Shown: in pieces, positions 61,958-64,000 of the stretch
How the letters are laid out: every line of letters begins with the position of its first letter
How positions within the stretch are numbered: position 1 is the first letter of the stretch
Program-made: the position numbers and the translations under genes
From: Zymobacter sp047495495
GTDB lineage: Bacteria; Pseudomonadota; Gammaproteobacteria; Pseudomonadales; Halomonadaceae
Direction: 5' to 3'
DNA: 64,000 nt
Assembly (NCBI RefSeq): GCF_047495495.1
Contig: NZ_CP179930.1
Coordinates: 1,178,001-1,242,000, forward strand
Notes under the pieces: model-generated
The model's input: the letters and a program-made list of their open reading frames with translations, nothing else
Databases searched by the model: none
What the model was told of the DNA's origin: nothing

Positions 61958-63241
61958 ATGTTTGATCCCAAACTGCTGCGTAACGATCTCGAAACAGTGG
62001 CCAAACGCCTAGCAAGTCGAGGCTTCATCATCGACGCTGACGAACTCGGTTCGCTCGAAGCCCAGCGCCGTGAGCTTCAGGCGTCCACTGAGGCCCTCCA
62101 GAGTGAACGTAACGAACGTTCCCGGGCCATCGGGCGTGCCAAAGCCAATGGTGAGGATATTGCACCGCTGCTGGCTGAAGTTGATGGACTGGGCGACCGC
62201 CTGAGTCAGGCCAGCAAGCGTCTGGAAGAAGTGCAAGCGCGTTTCGACGACATCTGCATGGGACTGCCGAACCTGCCGCACGATAGCGTTCCTGTCGGCA
62301 AGAGTGAGGACGATAACCTTGAGCTGACGCGCTGGGGTACACCGCGCCAGTTCGACTTCGACGTTCGCGACCATACCGATATCGGTGCGCTGACCGGCGG
62401 TCTGGATTTCGAGCGCGCAGCACGTCTGACCGGTAGCCGTTTTGCCGTCATGCGTGGCCAGATCGCGCGTTTGCATCGTGCCATTGCGCAGTTCATGTTG
62501 GATGTACAGACGCAAGATCATGGCTATCAGGAAACCTACGTACCTTACATGGTGAACCGCGATTCACTGCAGGGTACGGGCCAGCTGCCGAAATTCGAAG
62601 AAGACCTGTTCAAGCTGCAGGGCGATTCCGGCTACTACCTGATTCCTACCGCTGAAGTACCGTTGACTAACTTGGTGCGTGGCGAGATTCTTGACGAAGC
62701 ACAGCTGCCGTTCAAAATGACGGCTCATACACCTTGCTTCCGCAGTGAAGCCGGTGCCTATGGGCGCGACACACGCGGCATGATCCGCCAGCACCAGTTT
62801 GACAAGGTCGAAATGGTTCAGATCGTTCACCCGGAACGTTCCTACGACGCGCTCGAAGAAATGCGTGGTCATGCTGAAACCATCCTGCGTCGCCTTGAAC
62901 TGCCTTACCGCGTAGTGCTGCTGTGCACGGGCGATATGGGCTTTAGCGCTGCCAAGACCTACGACCTTGAAGTGTGGCTGCCGAGCCAGAGCACATACCG
63001 CGAGATTTCTTCCATCTCCAACTGCGAAGATTTCCAAGCGCGTCGCATGCAGGCGCGTTTCCGCGGTGCTGAGCAGAAAAAACCTGCGCTGGTGCATACG
63101 CTGAACGGTTCTGGACTGGCTGTAGGGCGCTGCATGGTCGCCGTCATGGAAAACTATCAAAACGAAGATGGCTCCATTACGGTGCCGGAAGCACTGCGTG
63201 GTTACATGGGCGGTCTGGACGTTATCAACCTGCCTAAGTAA
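61958..63241 (+). CDS. serS: Serine--tRNA ligase
   Basis: Class-II aminoacyl-tRNA synthetase charging tRNA-Ser and tRNA-Sec. 427 residues: the N-terminal coiled-coil tRNA-binding arm (about 30-105), then the catalytic domain with motif 2 (TPCFRSEAGAYGRDTRG) and motif 3 (LNGSGLAVGRCMVAVMENYQ). The start MFDPKLLRNDLETVAKRLAS is typical. A strong terminator follows. The long upstream region is described separately. Confidence 0.98.
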   Translation: MFDPKLLRNDLETVAKRLASRGFIIDADELGSLEAQRRELQASTEALQSERNERSRAIGRAKANGEDIAPLLAEVDGLGDRLSQASKRLEEVQARFDDICMGLPNLPHDSVPVGKSEDDNLELTRWGTPRQFDFDVRDHTDIGALTGGLDFERAARLTGSRFAVMRGQIARLHRAIAQFMLDVQTQDHGYQETYVPYMVNRDSLQGTGQLPKFEEDLFKLQGDSGYYLIPTAEVPLTNLVRGEILDEAQLPFKMTAHTPCFRSEAGAYGRDTRGMIRQHQFDKVEMVQIVHPERSYDALEEMRGHAETILRRLELPYRVVLLCTGDMGFSAAKTYDLEVWLPSQSTYREISSISNCEDFQARRMQARFRGAEQKKPALVHTLNGSGLAVGRCMVAVMENYQNEDGSITVPEALRGYMGGLDVINLPK

Positions 63242-63286
63242 GCCTTCGCTGGATAGAGGGAATGGGCGTTACTGCTTGCTCCCCAC

Positions 63287-63328
63287 AAAAAAAGCCTGCC
63301 ATCCCTTTAAGGGTGACAGGCTTTTTTT
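63287..63328 (+). terminator. Intrinsic terminator after serS
   Basis: A long stem with inner mismatches (AAAAAAAGCCTG... with ...CAGGCTTTTTTT), A7 on the left and T7 on the right; it works in both directions. Confidence 0.93.
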
Positions 63329-63783
63329 GTGCGTGGGTTTGGCCATACATCCAGTAGGGGGTGTGGTTATGGCAGTGCGGACGTTAACTCTTTTTTATAT
63401 GATTGTGATTTCAGTAAATCGTTACGGGTCGTGTCGTATTTATTGGCGAAGCATTACTTAATAATAACTGACTGAAAGTGCATATTGCGGGAGGTAGTCG
63501 CCGATACATCAGAAGAGAGGATTATTATGGGTATGGGGCTGTTATTTAACGTCTTTTTTTGTGTTACGAAAACGGGATTGAATTGGTATTACACAAACCT
63601 GTCCCTAAGGACACTGACAAATTTTGTAGACTGTCGGCTGTAGTAATGGGAAAGGGTTTTGATTATAATTCATTACAACCTTAGTGGTGTTTATGGGTTG
63701 GCAAGATTCGTTCAATAACGCTCGTTTTTATCGGCTATCCGAGCTTTTGTTGCCAGCCAGACGTTGTATGCTGAACCCACTAT
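63329..63783. other. Intergenic region between serS and the small RNA
   Basis: 455 AT-rich bases. One small open frame with a good ribosome site is listed separately (63527-63643). No other gene is recognised. Confidence 0.4.
63527..63643 (+). CDS. Possible 38-residue small protein
   Basis: The ATG at 63527 lies 7 bases after AGAGAGG. The peptide begins MGMGLLFNVFFCVTKTGLNW, hydrophobic at the start, and ends FVDCRL. There is no homology to judge; it could be chance. Confidence 0.3.
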   Translation: MGMGLLFNVFFCVTKTGLNWYYTNLSLRTLTNFVDCRL

Positions 63784-64000
63784 AAAAAAATCCCTAGCCT
63801 TGTAGGGCTAGGGACACGATAGAAGGTGCGCGTCCTTGCGCACGGTTGGAATACATGCAATGGCAATCCCGCCATTGTAGCAGCTTGACGAACGCTATAA
63901 GACGTCGTTGGCCCGACATGATCCATAGCGCCTGTACAAGCAGCCAAGTCGGAGGCAGCATCCTTGCCCCTCCAGAGCCTACGTCCTTGTAGGCTCAAAA
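63784..64000 (-). ncRNA. CsrB/RsmZ-like small RNA, 3' part (5' end beyond window)
   Basis: Read on the minus strand, the last 217 bases form a chain of hairpins with GGA in the loops. These are an 8-bp stem with loop AAGGAC (63975-63996), a GGAGG/CCTCC stem with AAGGAT (63951-63973), a 7-bp stem with loop GGGATT (63858-63877), and a 6-bp stem with loop AAGGAC (63826-63843). A free ATGGATC also lies around 63920. The chain ends in a 9-bp terminator stem (63791-63799 with 63806-63814) followed by T7 (63784-63790). AAGGA in hairpin loops is the binding signature of CsrA/RsmA, and arrays of such loops characterise CsrB, CsrC, RsmX, RsmY and RsmZ. An open frame on the same strand has no coding character. 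The promoter would lie beyond the window end. Confidence 0.68.

Noticed and set aside
63780..63998. 72-codon minus-strand open frame at the window end
   Set aside because: It covers the GGA-loop hairpins and terminator; the RNA interpretation fits better and the peptide shows no coding character.
1..64000. tRNA or rRNA genes
   Set aside because: I looked for T-arm-like and rRNA-like stretches in the intergenic regions and saw none; a tRNAscan or Infernal run would settle it.

Overview
The window looks like chromosome of a gammaproteobacterium of the Halomonadaceae/Oceanospirillales type. The evidence is gene order: prmB-aroC, LysR/leuCDB, asd-truA-trpF-accD-folC-dedD-cvpA-metZ and gpsA-sixA are arrangements shared by Pseudomonas and Halomonas relatives. 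Core genes are moderately GC-rich. The mannitol 2-dehydrogenase would fit a sugar-fermenting member such as Zymobacter, but the genus is a guess.

Layout. 1-16.3 kb holds housekeeping genes: htpG (5' end outside the window), a secreted glucosaminidase, an orphan response regulator with a degenerate receiver, gpsA, sixA, an Smr protein, an ArsR regulator divergent from an Asp-nucleophile hydrolase, an 865-bp IS5/IS427-type element with a broken transposase, prmB, aroC, a 23-copy octamer array, a LysR gene and leuCDB. 16.3-29.5 kb is accessory or mixed: a cluster of four 120-bp MITEs whose ends resemble those of the IS, an MdtG-like exporter, an Ivy-type lysozyme inhibitor, mannitol 2-dehydrogenase, a queuosine cluster (queD-like, queE, queC), trhP and a 69-copy octamer array.

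29.5-49.2 kb is a contact-dependent growth inhibition (CDI) locus: cdiB, a 3372-residue cdiA, its immunity gene, then about 7.7 kb of AT-rich DNA with displaced toxin tips and eight immunity-type genes. Among these are two nucleic-acid-deaminase-like toxins, a second version of the resident toxin, three paralogues of one immunity family (one frameshifted at a G8 tract, one cut by a stop codon, one intact) and solo immunity genes. A 990-bp direct repeat (40196-41185 and 46049-47038) links the end of cdiA to the displaced tip, so one recombination event could exchange toxins. The whole 16.3-49.5 kb block separates leuB from asd, which are usual neighbours in relatives.

49.5-63.3 kb returns to core genes: asd, truA, trpF, accD, folC, dedD, cvpA, metZ (with no purF between cvpA and metZ), a glutathione S-transferase, an aromatic/aspartate aminotransferase, cfa and serS. 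The last 217 bases on the minus strand look like the 3' part of a CsrB/RsmZ-type small RNA: GGA-loop hairpins ending in an intrinsic terminator.

No tRNA, rRNA, CRISPR array or prophage was recognised. All family assignments are by eye; no database search was run.
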